Shown: one piece after another, positions 11,401 through 22,600 of the stretch
Layout of the letters: each line of letters opens with the position of its first letter
Numbering within the stretch: position 1 is the stretch's first letter
Assembly (NCBI GenBank): GCA_038496675.1
Contig: CM076648.1
Location: 12,299,152-12,363,151, forward strand
Length of the DNA: 64,000 nucleotides
Direction of reading: 5' to 3'
Origin: Rachycentron canadum
Lineage: Eukaryota; Chordata; Actinopteri; Carangiformes; Rachycentridae
Notes under the pieces: generated by a model
What the model saw: the letters and a program-made list of their open reading frames with translations, nothing else
Told to the model about the DNA's origin: nothing
The model's database searches: none
Program-made: the position numbers and the translations under genes

Positions 11401-13661
11401 TGAGGAAGAAAGAAGGAAAGAGGAGGAACACTATGAGGAGATGAGGAAGAAGCATGCTGACCACCCTAAAGTTAACCACCCAGTAAGTCTGACTTACATG
11501 CACAAACACTGTGACATAAACACATAATGTGTTTTGTTTCAGCTATTGGAAAAAACTCTTTTCATCCTGTGTTGTTGCATTTTTTTGGTTCAGGAATAAA
11601 GAGTTTAGATTCTGCAGATAAACCATGGTACTTACATGGTGGGTTTTTTGGAGTCAATTTTCAGCATTGACATTTAAGCAATGTACCAAAATGTTGAAAT
11701 AGCTTGTTTTATTTATCCAACAGAATTTCTGATGTGATTGTCCTTACATGTTGCAGGGTAGCCAGAATCAACTGAAGGAGGTGTGGGAGGAGGCTGATGG
11801 TTTGGACCCTGAAGATTTTGACCCTAAAACCTTTTTCAACTTGCATGGTAAGATCTCTATCATCCAGCAACAGTTTGAAGACTGGAGAGTCCATTCATAC
11901 AGTACTATATTTTAATGTCTTTCCCTCTTTCTTTTCTTTATAATACAGATACCAATGGAGATGGCTTCTTTGATGAACAGGAACTGGAGGCATTGTTTAC
12001 CAAAGAGGTAAAGCCATGGCATTTGATCATTTGATGATCAAATGCCATGATTGGCCATAATTGGCCATGATTGGTGGATGTGCTCTGACTGTCTTCTGTG
12101 ATTTCAGTTAGAGAAAATCTATGACCCAGCCAATGAAGAGGATGATATGGTGGAGATGGAGGAAGAGAGGCTACGAATGAGAGAACATGTTATGAACGAG
12201 GTACAGTAAGTTACACTCAGGACCCTATTTTCATAAAACTGCAAGTCCACAGGAAATGAGACAGATTACGATGGAGATTTCCTATTATGTGATGTATTTT
12301 TTTTCACTACTCCAAATTGTGTAACAGCGCTTCTCTGTTTGTTAGGCAACTATACGTTTAAAAAATATATTTAATTGATTTAAGTGTATAGGAAAATCCA
12401 CCTTAATAATCTCCATGTGTGGACAGTGGTGCCACCAATGGAAAAGCCAGTCTCCTTAAGATGTTTACATGACTGTTACACAACATTAAGAAAATATTTC
12501 TAAAAATAATATCTATTAACTTGACTTCAGCATTAAGCAATATATCATCTATGTTAAAAAGCTTCCTGCTCTTGTCTTCCTCGTAGGTGGATTCTAACAA
12601 AGATAGGCTGGTCTCTTTAGATGAGTTCCTGGTTGCTACAAAGAAAAAAGAATTCTTGGAGCCAGATAGCTGGGAGGTGAGACACAGTATGATTGACATA
12701 TGATTTAACATGTGGACATGACTGGAGCCTAATACAAACCAAAAAGCAATTTATTAAAACAGGTTCCCTTACCACTTTGTGTTCCTCAGACCCTGGAGCA
12801 GAACCAGGCTTACACAGACGAGGAGATGAGGGAGTTTGAGGAGCATCTTGCGCAGCAGGAACATGACCTCAACGAGAAGGCCTTTGACCTCCAGAAACAG
12901 AGAGACGAGCTGGAGAGGCAACAGGAGCAACTTAATGCACAGAAAATAGAACTGCAACAGGTAAGCAGTAGCTCACTTTTACTTTAAACATTTTGGAGCT
13001 TTTACTCTAAATGAGGAAATCCGTTTACATCCAAACCTGATGCTGTAACTTAATAAGAGCATACATGAGATGTTCTGTAGAGGTTTCATCCCCATTGTTG
13101 TCTTTGTAGGTAGAATCTCAGCGTAATGACATTTTCTTAACTAGACTAAATAAACTAAAACTTCATTTCCTTGAATTATCTTAATGTTTTATTTAAGCTA
13201 TCAAATAACTGTCTATCCGCACTACAGTCTGCATGTTCTAAATGCAAGGAAACGTTATATGAAACGCCATTGTTACAGGCAGTTGAGCACATGGAGCGGC
13301 TGAAATCACAGAAAATAGAGCCCCCTCCAGAGGTTCACGGTGAGTGTCGATTGCAATTTTTTTGTTTTTTCTTTGATCGATGTTTGATTTTACAGCCTGA
13401 GCTCTGAGAATGTTGAACTGTGTCTTTTCTACAGGTGAAAATAATGTCATTGCAGAGATACATCCAGTTGACAATCAGGTGCATCCTGTACAAGATGCCC
13501 AACCACAAGAGCATCAAGCTGCACCCCACGCTGAAGATACAGCTCAGGGACACCATGAACCACAAAACCCAGGCCTGGCCCAGCAAGGTCTCCCCCAGAC
13601 ACACCAGGATCTACCACCAGGCCACCAAGAAGTTGCGCAAGACCTGCACAACCTGCCATAA
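8403..13661 (+). CDS. nucb2: Nucleobindin-2, precursor of nesfatin-1 (complete, 12 coding exons)
   Basis: NUCB2 is a calcium-binding protein of the ER-Golgi lumen that is also secreted and cleaved to the satiety peptide nesfatin-1. Exons 8403-8543, 9492-9599, 9812-9944, 10104-10207, 11297-11482, 11757-11847, 11949-12007, 12108-12200, 12587-12676, 12790-12960, 13279-13339 and 13435-13661 join in frame to 487 residues. Residues 1-23 form a signal peptide ending AQA. Nesfatin-1 would be residues 24-105 (82 residues, the human length), followed by the dibasic site Lys106-Arg107. Two EF-hand loops follow: 255-266 (DTNGDGFFDEQE) and 307-318 (DSNKDRLVSLDE, Arg replacing the usual Gly at position 6, as in mammals). 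Residues about 336-400 form a Gln/Glu-rich coiled coil. VPISMDKTK after the signal fits NUCB2, not NUCB1. The tail from about residue 413 is rich in His, Gln and Pro and is longer than in human. Duplicate a or b is not resolved. Confidence 0.95.
10260..11060. mobile_element. Probable decayed DNA-transposon remnant in nucb2 intron 4
   Basis: Intron 4 is the longest downstream nucb2 intron. It contains segments reminiscent of fish non-autonomous DNA elements: a CATGATACGATAG stretch near 10351 and CGCAATAAAACCATATATTG near 11013, close to a TTACATTTCTAGC end. I could not match terminal repeats or a target duplication, so the limits are approximate. Confidence 0.3.
12015..12049. repeat. Perfect inverted repeat (16-bp arms, 3-bp loop) in nucb2 intron 7
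   Basis: CATGGCATTTGATCAT (12015-12030) and ATGATCAAATGCCATG (12034-12049) are exact reverse complements separated by TTG. The hairpin begins 8 bases into intron 7, just after the donor at 12007/12008, in an intron of only 100 bases. Confidence 0.95.
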
Positions 13662-15620
13662 CAATTTTATCAGAACTTGAACCACCACAACAAGACTTTT
13701 GCAGTACCTTCAGCGTGCAGAGGAGCGGTCTGGCCTCTTTACCAGCATGTCTTTCGGGGTGTGGAGGACTCTTAAGATGGAGAGCAGCAAAAATGGATTT
13801 CCTGTTGAACGATACAAGTGTTTGATAATAATCGTAATCTTTGGATTACATAACAGAATTACAAGAGCAAAATGACAACCAAGGACATGCATCTCAAAAA
13901 TGTGCATACTTAGTTGTGTTTGTTTAGACATGATCAAGAATGTTTGGTAATACAGTTGTACAAAAATCTACTTTTGTTGGACTTTCTTGACCTGCTGTTT
14001 GCTGTTTTAAGTGCAACTGGCTCCACGACCTGGTAGGTTTGATGCAAGAGCCTGTTGGACAAGTTCAATGTGGGGGTGTGTGTGTGTGTGGGGAGGGGGG
14101 GCTGTAAGATGTAATTTTAATGTTAGAAATTTGACTTAAATTTTCTGACTTGATTAGATAAAGATAACCCCATTTAAAAAAGAAGAGTTTCTTTATGTGT
14201 GGTTTGCGTTTCACTGGAATCTTTCAGATATTTTAGAAAATGAGAGATTTTCTATTATTGCATCAAAAGCCTTAAAAAGCAAGAGGCACTATTGTAACTA
14301 TCCAGTTTGCAGAATTTGATACCATAACGGAAACCATTCCAGAGACAAGGTAAAAGTAATGACTTCTTTATTCAAACAGGCACAGTGATATGTAATAATC
14401 TACAAGGCTTCAGTCAGATCTTTGTAGAAAGGACTATTTTATTTCAGTCTCCAGCTATTGTCACATGATATAATTAACTCAAAAGTATCCTCATGAATCC
14501 AGGTTGGCCACAGTTATTATATTTGTGTCAAGAAATTTTGCTACTTTCTTAATGGTCAGTCAGGCTGCTCTCTTTGTGTGTCAGCTGTTTAACCACCTTG
14601 AAACAAATTTTTTTGTGTATAGTCAGATTTCAAGTTTTCTCAATTGTAGGAATTGATGTGCTTTTCAAAACTGGCACTTTTGGGGCATCACTGCAGCTGC
14701 TTTTTGCTGACTTTGTTAAAATGAAGGTCAGGTTTTGGTTCTTAAAATGAAAGATGATGTGAACTCACCCCACAGACAAAACATCTTTCCTTACAACCCT
14801 AAGTCCTGCAGCAACATTAACACACTGAAATAAATTTGTATTATTTTATGTAGCGATATATTTCAATTTGGGTATATTAATACACAAATGTGTATGTGCC
14901 ATTGTTGTTGAGTTGATCATGAGTTTGAATTTGTTTAATAAAACCAGATGGAGTTCATTTAACAATTAAGATACATTTAACATTAACTCTGATGCTTTTC
15001 TCTACAATTGTCTGCATCAGAGTATTTTGCTGAAGCAATGGCTGGATTTGCTAAATTCAGTTAAATGAAAGATTGTATTAGTACAAGGTTGAAGCAAATA
15101 AAATGCAGTCACTAATAACTAAGTCAGGCACTAACTGCCACATTGAAAATGCAGGACCATTTCTTTATTGTCCGAAAATCTTTGTTTTTCTTGTATTCAG
15201 TTCACATCAAGTGTGTTTGACAGTAAACGTATTTTTTGGTCCTAGTTTTGCATTATTCACACAAACAGTTTGGTATTTATGCTGTGCTATTCAGGTTGCT
15301 TTTTTTTCATGTTATGTTGTAGTTTCATGCAGCTGACAAGACAGCGGTGAACAGGTTTAGACTTAATGCCACTTTTTTAAGACTTTGTTGGCAACAGTCA
15401 CATAACAGGTCTGCCTTACTGTGGTTTTACTTATAAAATATCCTTTTCTTTTTTGCTGTCATTTGTTTTCTGTGTTCCAAGTGTTCTTTTGAAACTGCAT
15501 CATAATTTGCACAACATGTACAGGTGGTGTTTGATTGCTTGCTGCTGGATAAAACAGTAATTTGACAATACTGTACACCTCAGTTCAAGATAATAAAAGT
15601 TATGACCTTTCAGTTTGTGT
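13662..15620 (+). other. nucb2 3' untranslated region with candidate poly(A) signals
   Basis: After the stop codon (13659-13661) comes about 2 kb of AT-rich sequence without exons. AATAAA hexamers on the plus strand lie at 14829-14834, 14937-14942, 15097-15102 and 15592-15597. The last is followed by a GT-rich stretch (CAGTTTGTGTTAC), which makes it a reasonable distal cleavage site; earlier ones could give shorter transcripts. A GT-rich tract lies at about 14075-14100. The true end needs RNA data. Confidence 0.5.
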
Positions 15621-15969
15621 TACATTTGATCACTTGAATGAACTACGGACAATCCATATATACACAATATATTTAATATAATATATATAATAATATAATA
15701 TATAAAAATGCACAACACTTACCTTATTCTGTTGGAATGTAATATAAAATGTACTTTTTTTAAAGTGATGTGTCTTCACCAGGTTTATTTGTTGTGCCTC
15801 AACAGGCATGTGCTAATTGCCTGTATATGTTTAGCACATAACACATCTGACAGTGGGCAGGCCAGATACAGCAGAGACCGAACAATCTTATTGTTCTACA
15901 AAGATATGTGCTATTTGATCATAGCAATTTGAAAGATGTAATTTAATTTAGGGTGAAAAAAACTAGTGC

Positions 15970-16614
15970 ATTTATTTGCATTGTTTCACTCTACTGGTAC
16001 TCCAATCACCATGGGTTTGAAGGGCTCAGTGACAGACAAGAACCACCTCATCAAACCAATGTGATGCGTGAAAGCATTCAGAATTGAAATATCAAATGTA
16101 ATAGAACACAACTTTATTGAAACAGTCTCAACCGATAACATCAGCGTACAAAGAGGTGATGGCGCAAGAGGTGACTGGGGTTTAAAAAAAAAAAAAAAAA
16201 AAGCCTTTATGAAAATGATACAATCAAAAAGGAAAGTGACTGACAACAGGGCAGAAAAAAAAAAAAAATCATTCTCATTGAACTAGATCAACAGTGGCAG
16301 GGTATTTTTTGCATTTATTTTGTACAAAAAATAAATTAATGAAATCTTTCAAGTTTACAGGAATATCTATTTGTTGTTTTACATCACACAGACATGCTGA
16401 CAATCCTACATGTGGTGAAGTTCAGCATTTTGTGTTAAAACATTAAGAGGATCTAGACAGACCAAAGCAGGCTGACTCTGATAAGTAGGCCAGGAGTTAA
16501 AAAAATAAGATTACCAATGAGAAACAAAACATAGTTATAAAAGTGAGCTGGGGCGAACACATTCAAAAATCCTGAATGTTCAACGTGGCGCGACTTGACG
16601 GTCCTTATAATCCT
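15970..16614 (-). other. caprin1 3' untranslated region with candidate poly(A) signals
   Basis: Minus-strand sequence downstream of the caprin1 stop codon. AATAAA on that strand occurs at 16314-16319, 16113-16118 and 15971-15976. A runs at about 16184-16202 and 16256-16268 read as T runs in the transcript. The nucb2 and caprin1 3' ends therefore face each other with only a few hundred bases between them, depending on which signals are used; an AT-only stretch at 15665-15705 lies in between. Confidence 0.5.
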
Positions 16615-19600
16615 TTAGGATCGCATTGCTTGAGCATTACCTCGAGACAAACCTCGAGGTCCTTGGGCAGCTCCCCGTTTGTAACCTTGCTGATATCCCT
16701 CCTTAAGAAAATAAATAGGATTCACAGTAATTACCCAGCACATAAATATAAAAATGTAAGAATAAAATATTGTAAATAAAATACAATATCATATGAGCTA
16801 CTTGACACATAATGTTGTTTGTGAATATGAAAGAAGCCCTTACCCGCTGGTAGGTGTTATTAGAATAGTCCCGAGATGTGTTAAATTGGGTTTGCCCATA
16901 ACCACTGTTGGGAGCATTTGAGAAAGGAGGGCGATAGCCTTCATAACCCCCTGACGACAAATGACATTATTAGTAAACCTGTGTGACTCAACATGTATTG
17001 TGTCCTTTAATGAATATGGGGACTGTTGCACTACTGTATCTCTGTAAAATTGTTTGATGCCTGTACCTCTAAATCCATTAGAGGAGCCCCGGTATCCATT
17101 CATCATGCCACGTGAGTTCCTGGGTCCACCCCTGGGCACAGCCCTGCTGTTATAAAAGGACTGACCTGACTGTCCAAATCCTACACCTGGAGATGACTCC
17201 TCATGGCCTCCTGCTGGGGGCATGACCTGGTCTTGGGGCTTGAACCCACTGACAACTGGGCAGCCCCAAACAAGACAGCAGGCTTTATCAGTCTATGATA
17301 CACTGAGCAGTTATGAATTTTCATGTTAAAATACAAAATAAAACAAAATCTCCGCATGTGCACATCAATTCCTCATTCAACTTTACTGTCAAAAGGCAAA
17401 ATTATAAAGCCTAAAACATTTTTTTCTGCTAACAATGTTTATACAAGATAAAATGTCTTTGAGGTTCTGTACAAAACAAAAACAAGAAATTTGTGGTAGT
17501 TTTTCTTCTTAATCCTAATACTGTTTGCTGACTTTAGAGATGATGCCAAACATAATAAACAGATCTTCTACTGTATGTAAACTCCTTCGTCTCAATACAT
17601 ACAACCAGCCAAAGTGCTAGCCTCACCTGACTGTAATGTTTCCTGTGGGATGTCAGGTTGTTCTACAGTACTCTCCGACTGGTTGCTAAACCCCTGTCCA
17701 TAGCCACCAGGGAACTGGCTGGGCTGCTTCAGAGGGTCTGTTTGGCCTTCAGTCGCCGGAGGTACAGGTGCATTCATATTAAATACCTGAAGAGGGAAAC
17801 AAACGTTGTCTGTATCAAAGCAATATCACAATCAAAATTTTAATTTTGATCATTATGATCATTTCTAAAATAAGTCCAAAAACGGCCGCTGTTGTACTGT
17901 TTAACTGGACCCAGATAGAAAGCATACCGCTTGCACTGACTGGAAGGGTGCTGCGTTGACATTGATGCCTCCAGTGTGGGTGGGTTTGGAGACAGGTGGG
18001 AAGGCAGAGGAAAGGGAACATGGGGCTGGGGACTGGTCAGACGCAAGAGACATCGAGGCCTGGGGCGGAAGAAAGGAAGGGATTTGGAAGGCAAGCAAAC
18101 AAGGATTGTGGAGAGGTCAGTGCAAGAGATTGAATCTTTTTCTCTTGTACTTTGAAGGTTCCTTCTACCTTATTAGCAGATTGAATAACTCCCTGCAATA
18201 CACCATAGATAACATCATGCCACGTCTCGGTTTAGTATCACATTAATCTACGTAACCTGTACTACTTAAATGGATGCACCACTTCAGGCACATCAAAACA
18301 AATCTGACCAACTGCTTCCTGCTGTGCTTCCACTCTACTTACTTGTGAAGCTTCCTGTGGTCCTGACATGACACTTGTTTGAGGAAGTCTGGAATCTGAG
18401 TGGGCTGAAGGAGAGAGAAACACTTCAGAAACTACTACGGGTGTATTAAACTTTCAGGATTATATATCCACATCAAAAAACAGCATCAGGGCTTGATCAA
18501 TAGAATGTGAGAGAATCTATTCCAAGTACAAGTATATAAACAGGCACTGACTAGAAGGGCAGCCCATCTGCTGCAGTTCAACAGTCTGCACTGGCTTCAT
18601 TGGCTGGGCAGACACAATTGCTGGGTCAAGAGCCTGGCCGTCAAACTCCAACATGGAGTCCTAAAACAACAAAACAAAAGTAAATAAATTGGTGGGTTAT
18701 GGATTAGTTTCAGAGGTAGTGTAATTATTAAGCCCTTTTTAACCGGGAGTTGGGTCTAATGTCCTACCACCAGCAGGCATTTGCACTGCTTTAAGGCTTT
18801 AAAATGAGCTGCTAAGAAAATAAGGCTGAGTCAGTATCATCTTTTATACCCATTTTAATTTCTTTCATTTATTTGTAAATTGTTCTTAATTGATCCTAAT
18901 CTACTTTTAATCTGATCCCTTTTTTGTGTGAGACACTATAATTTGTGCCCTTCAGAGGAAGACTGTTTTCATTCAAGTGTCACACAACAAGACACTAGGT
19001 CTACTCCACGTTTATTGTAGCCCTTTTTTGTACCTGACACTGTCTTTGACCTTCACCTCCACGTGAAAGGAGACATTTCACTACATGAATCAATTAGATA
19101 TCTTAGTGTATGAATAAAAAAGTAAGTCCATCAGTGACAGTGCTGAGCTGGATACTACAGTATACGCTGGACCTTCTTACCTGCATGAAGTTGTACGTCC
19201 CTTGCATCTGGGCCATGAGGTCTTGCACTGCTTGCTTTCTGACCACTGGGTCAGTGGCCACAGAGGGAGTGACATGGTTCACAGTAACAGTTGGTTCTGG
19301 AGCCAGCTGGGCAGGGGGCTGGTGCTGGAGGGAATTCACCATCTGTTCAACAGATACATATAAGACATGCACATTAGAGTACAGAGATAAGACACACTAT
19401 AGTGACATTAAGGACTGTTGTGATACTTTAGTGGAGCATACCTGAGCCTCCACTGTCCATTCCTCCACTTGGTCTTTGTCTGTACTGCTGTATGTAGTTT
19501 CTGGAATGAACTGTCTGTTCACAAACTACAACACAAGACAACAAACTGAAAATAGGAAACAACAAAAACAAAGAAAGAGCAGATTTTTGTGATGAATCAT

Positions 19601-22600
19601 GCAGAATTAATACACTACTCATTGAAATCTCACCTCCGTGGTTTCCACTTTAATTGGCTCTGTGTATTTTTCAGCAGCTGTTCCTTCTGAAGAAAAGAAA
19701 CAAATGTGCAGAGTTTTCTTACAAGGTTAAGGAAATATCTCAGAGTGCACATATATTTGCAACTGGGTTTTTAGTTACCAGGTTCTGATGGCTGCTCCCC
19801 AGCCTGAGACTCAGCCGCCACAGCCTGCTCCTCTTGTTCCTCCTCTTCCTGCTGCTGCTGCTGCTGCTGTTCGCATGTCCCATTCTGATGTGTTTGTGCT
19901 CTGTCAAAGTAACCACTGAGCAGCACTTTGTCCAGAATGTCCTTTAGTGACTTATCTAGACCAGACAGCAGGACAAGTATGTTGTTCAGAAGGTATTCAG
20001 ACCCATTGACCTTTTATACACGTTATTGTGTTACAATCTATACTCAACCAAAAATCTAAAAGTGGAAACTTTTTTTTTTTTTTTTTTTTTAAATGGACAA
20101 CCATGTTATTGTTTGAGTCTTTATGGTAGAGAGGCTAGAATCAAAGTATCCAACTTGTCACTTGAGAACTACCAGTAGCTCACCCAAAAGTTCAGAGAAT
20201 ATGGTATATACAAACCATGATTGTACAGTACAAACTTCACTCAGAAAATCTAGTCCAAAAGCATTTACATAAAACAACAATTTGTCAGCTGTCAGTCAAA
20301 TGGGTTATTCTGTCAAAAGAATAACATGTTGGAGACCCCTGGTTTAGCCTCTCTACCATAAAGTCCCCACTGATGGGATTGTCATATATATAGGATACGT
20401 TTGTTGTTGTTGAGCTATGTTGTAGGCAACGTGCAGTTTTTCTCTTTGGGATCATGTTTAATTTTAAAGGGTTTCACATATGAGCAGATATACACTAAAC
20501 CAACTAGAGCTTTGTCTTTGCACTTTGGAGAACTTAAATTTACTGAATTAGCTATTTTAAGCTCCTGTTTGCTATACCTTTGGGTGTAACAACCATCACT
20601 CAATTACTAAGGATCTTTTTTTTTTTCTGATTCCTAAGCAGATTTGTGAACATTCATTTGCAATGGTTTATCATATCTGTCAGTTCAAACACAAAAACTG
20701 ATGCCTCATGCAAGGTTGTTCACATTTGGGCATTATGCTAAGTGAATAAATGTAATTGGTAATTTGAAAAAGCCCCTTTTATTTTGTCAAATAGAAGACA
20801 AAACTACATTCTAGGCAGAACTCAAAACATACTGGTGAATATCGAGCATTGCTCATAACCTGGCTAATCCCAAGTATGGGACATTTTTCTACAACAAGGA
20901 CAGGGAGACTGGTCAGAATTAAGATAAAGGTGAATACAGCCAAAAACAGTGAGGTTCTTGAAGAAAACTTACTCCAGAATGCTTGAGATTGGGGCAACAG
21001 TTCAACTTTTAGCCAGAAGCATACAGCTATGAAAACGCTGGGTTGACTTTGACTGTCCTTGAGTGGCCTAGTCAAAGCACAGACATAAATCCCACAGAAA
21101 ATCTGTGGAGAGACCTAAAGATGGCAGTTCAGACATTTCTCATCCAGTCTGACAAAGCTTGAGAGGATCTGGCAAGAAGGATAAACTGCCCAAAGCCAGG
21201 TGTTCCAGGCTTATCGAGACTTACCTAAGAAAATTCAAAGCTGTGACTGCTGCCAAAGCGATTGTATATGTTAAATTAAGGGCAGCCCCTTTTCACATTT
21301 TTTTGGGTAGAATTGCAATCTATGAGCTGAATTGCAGTATCTCCACAGATTTGGTTGATCATGTGGTCACATCAGTTTTCACTTCAACTCAAGGCTAAAG
21401 GCCCAACTCTGAGTATGTTCTCAAATTCCTGCCTGGAAGTTGTGATTTGTATTTTTCCACCGCTATTATTTATTGATGAGCTTCTATATTTAAGTATTTT
21501 CATTGTGTCATTGTCATTGTGTCTCCCTGCATGCAAGCAGGTTTCAAGTCCAGTGGACAGACTGCAACTAGTGACCATGGTCCTTGTTCTGCTCATTTAT
21601 TTTATTTATTCTTTATTCTTCTTTTAAACAAACGTGTGCTGCTGTCGCCAGCTGCAGGTAGCTGCCTAGCTGTTTAAAAGTTAACATATGTCTTTCTGTT
21701 GCTGGGGGATCAAAAGTCATCAAAATACTTACATGTGGTCCCTGCCACAGCCTTGTCTCGGCCCTCAAGCAGTTCCCACAAGTGTAGTGAGGCTTCTTCA
21801 TACTGGTCAGTCAACCTGCAAGTTACACAACAGGGGAAAAAAAATGCAGCAATTCACAGATCAGAACTACAAATTATACAACATATTTAAACGATAATTA
21901 TGGTGTAACCACTACATATCACTTATGCATGCTTAAATATTTGTGGCACTGAAAATCACAGGCATCCTCATACCTGACGTCATAGTTCCTATCCGGTCCA
22001 ACCAGTTTGTAAAACTCATCAAGGGATGTGAGGTCAGCGTCAGTAAGCAAAGGAGAACCACTGGCATCAGGTCGTTTAAGGTCCTGTCTGACACCGTCAT
22101 CTCCCAACTGGTCTAGTAAAAACTGAAGCTCCAAAACTGTCTTCAGCCGCCGCTGTTCCATTTCCTCTCTCTGCAGTTGCTCACGTCTTGCTGACTTTTT
22201 CACTGCCTTTTGGATCTAAACACACAGTCATCATTGCATTTTGTTTGATGATATGAAAAAACAAAACAAACAAACAAAACATCACATCTTTGACATTGTT
22301 ACACATGCTGTGAGCAGGTATTGCAGATCATGACCAATCACTTTCCCGTTCCTGTTGTACTTTTGATATTTAAAGCTTTTCTAGTGTAGTATGTATTCTT
22401 GCCATGATATGTTGTTGTTGAACTATGTTACCAAAAAGTCACATCGTTCTGATAAAATATTCAAAATGAATAACAACAAAAGTTTGAACCACTCAGCAAC
22501 AAGCAACTTTAGTAATTAGGGTCTCACCTCTTGGCCCAATGCCAAAAAACTCTTCTGCAATTCTCGAGCAAACTCGAGGTTGTTCATGATCTCCTGGTAC

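Noticed and set aside
13335..13659. Antisense open frames in the last nucb2 exons
   Set aside because: They are shadows of the biased His/Gln/Pro codons on the plus strand.
15660..15710. AT-only stretch as a possible origin or matrix attachment site
   Set aside because: It is too short and generic; many such stretches occur in this window.
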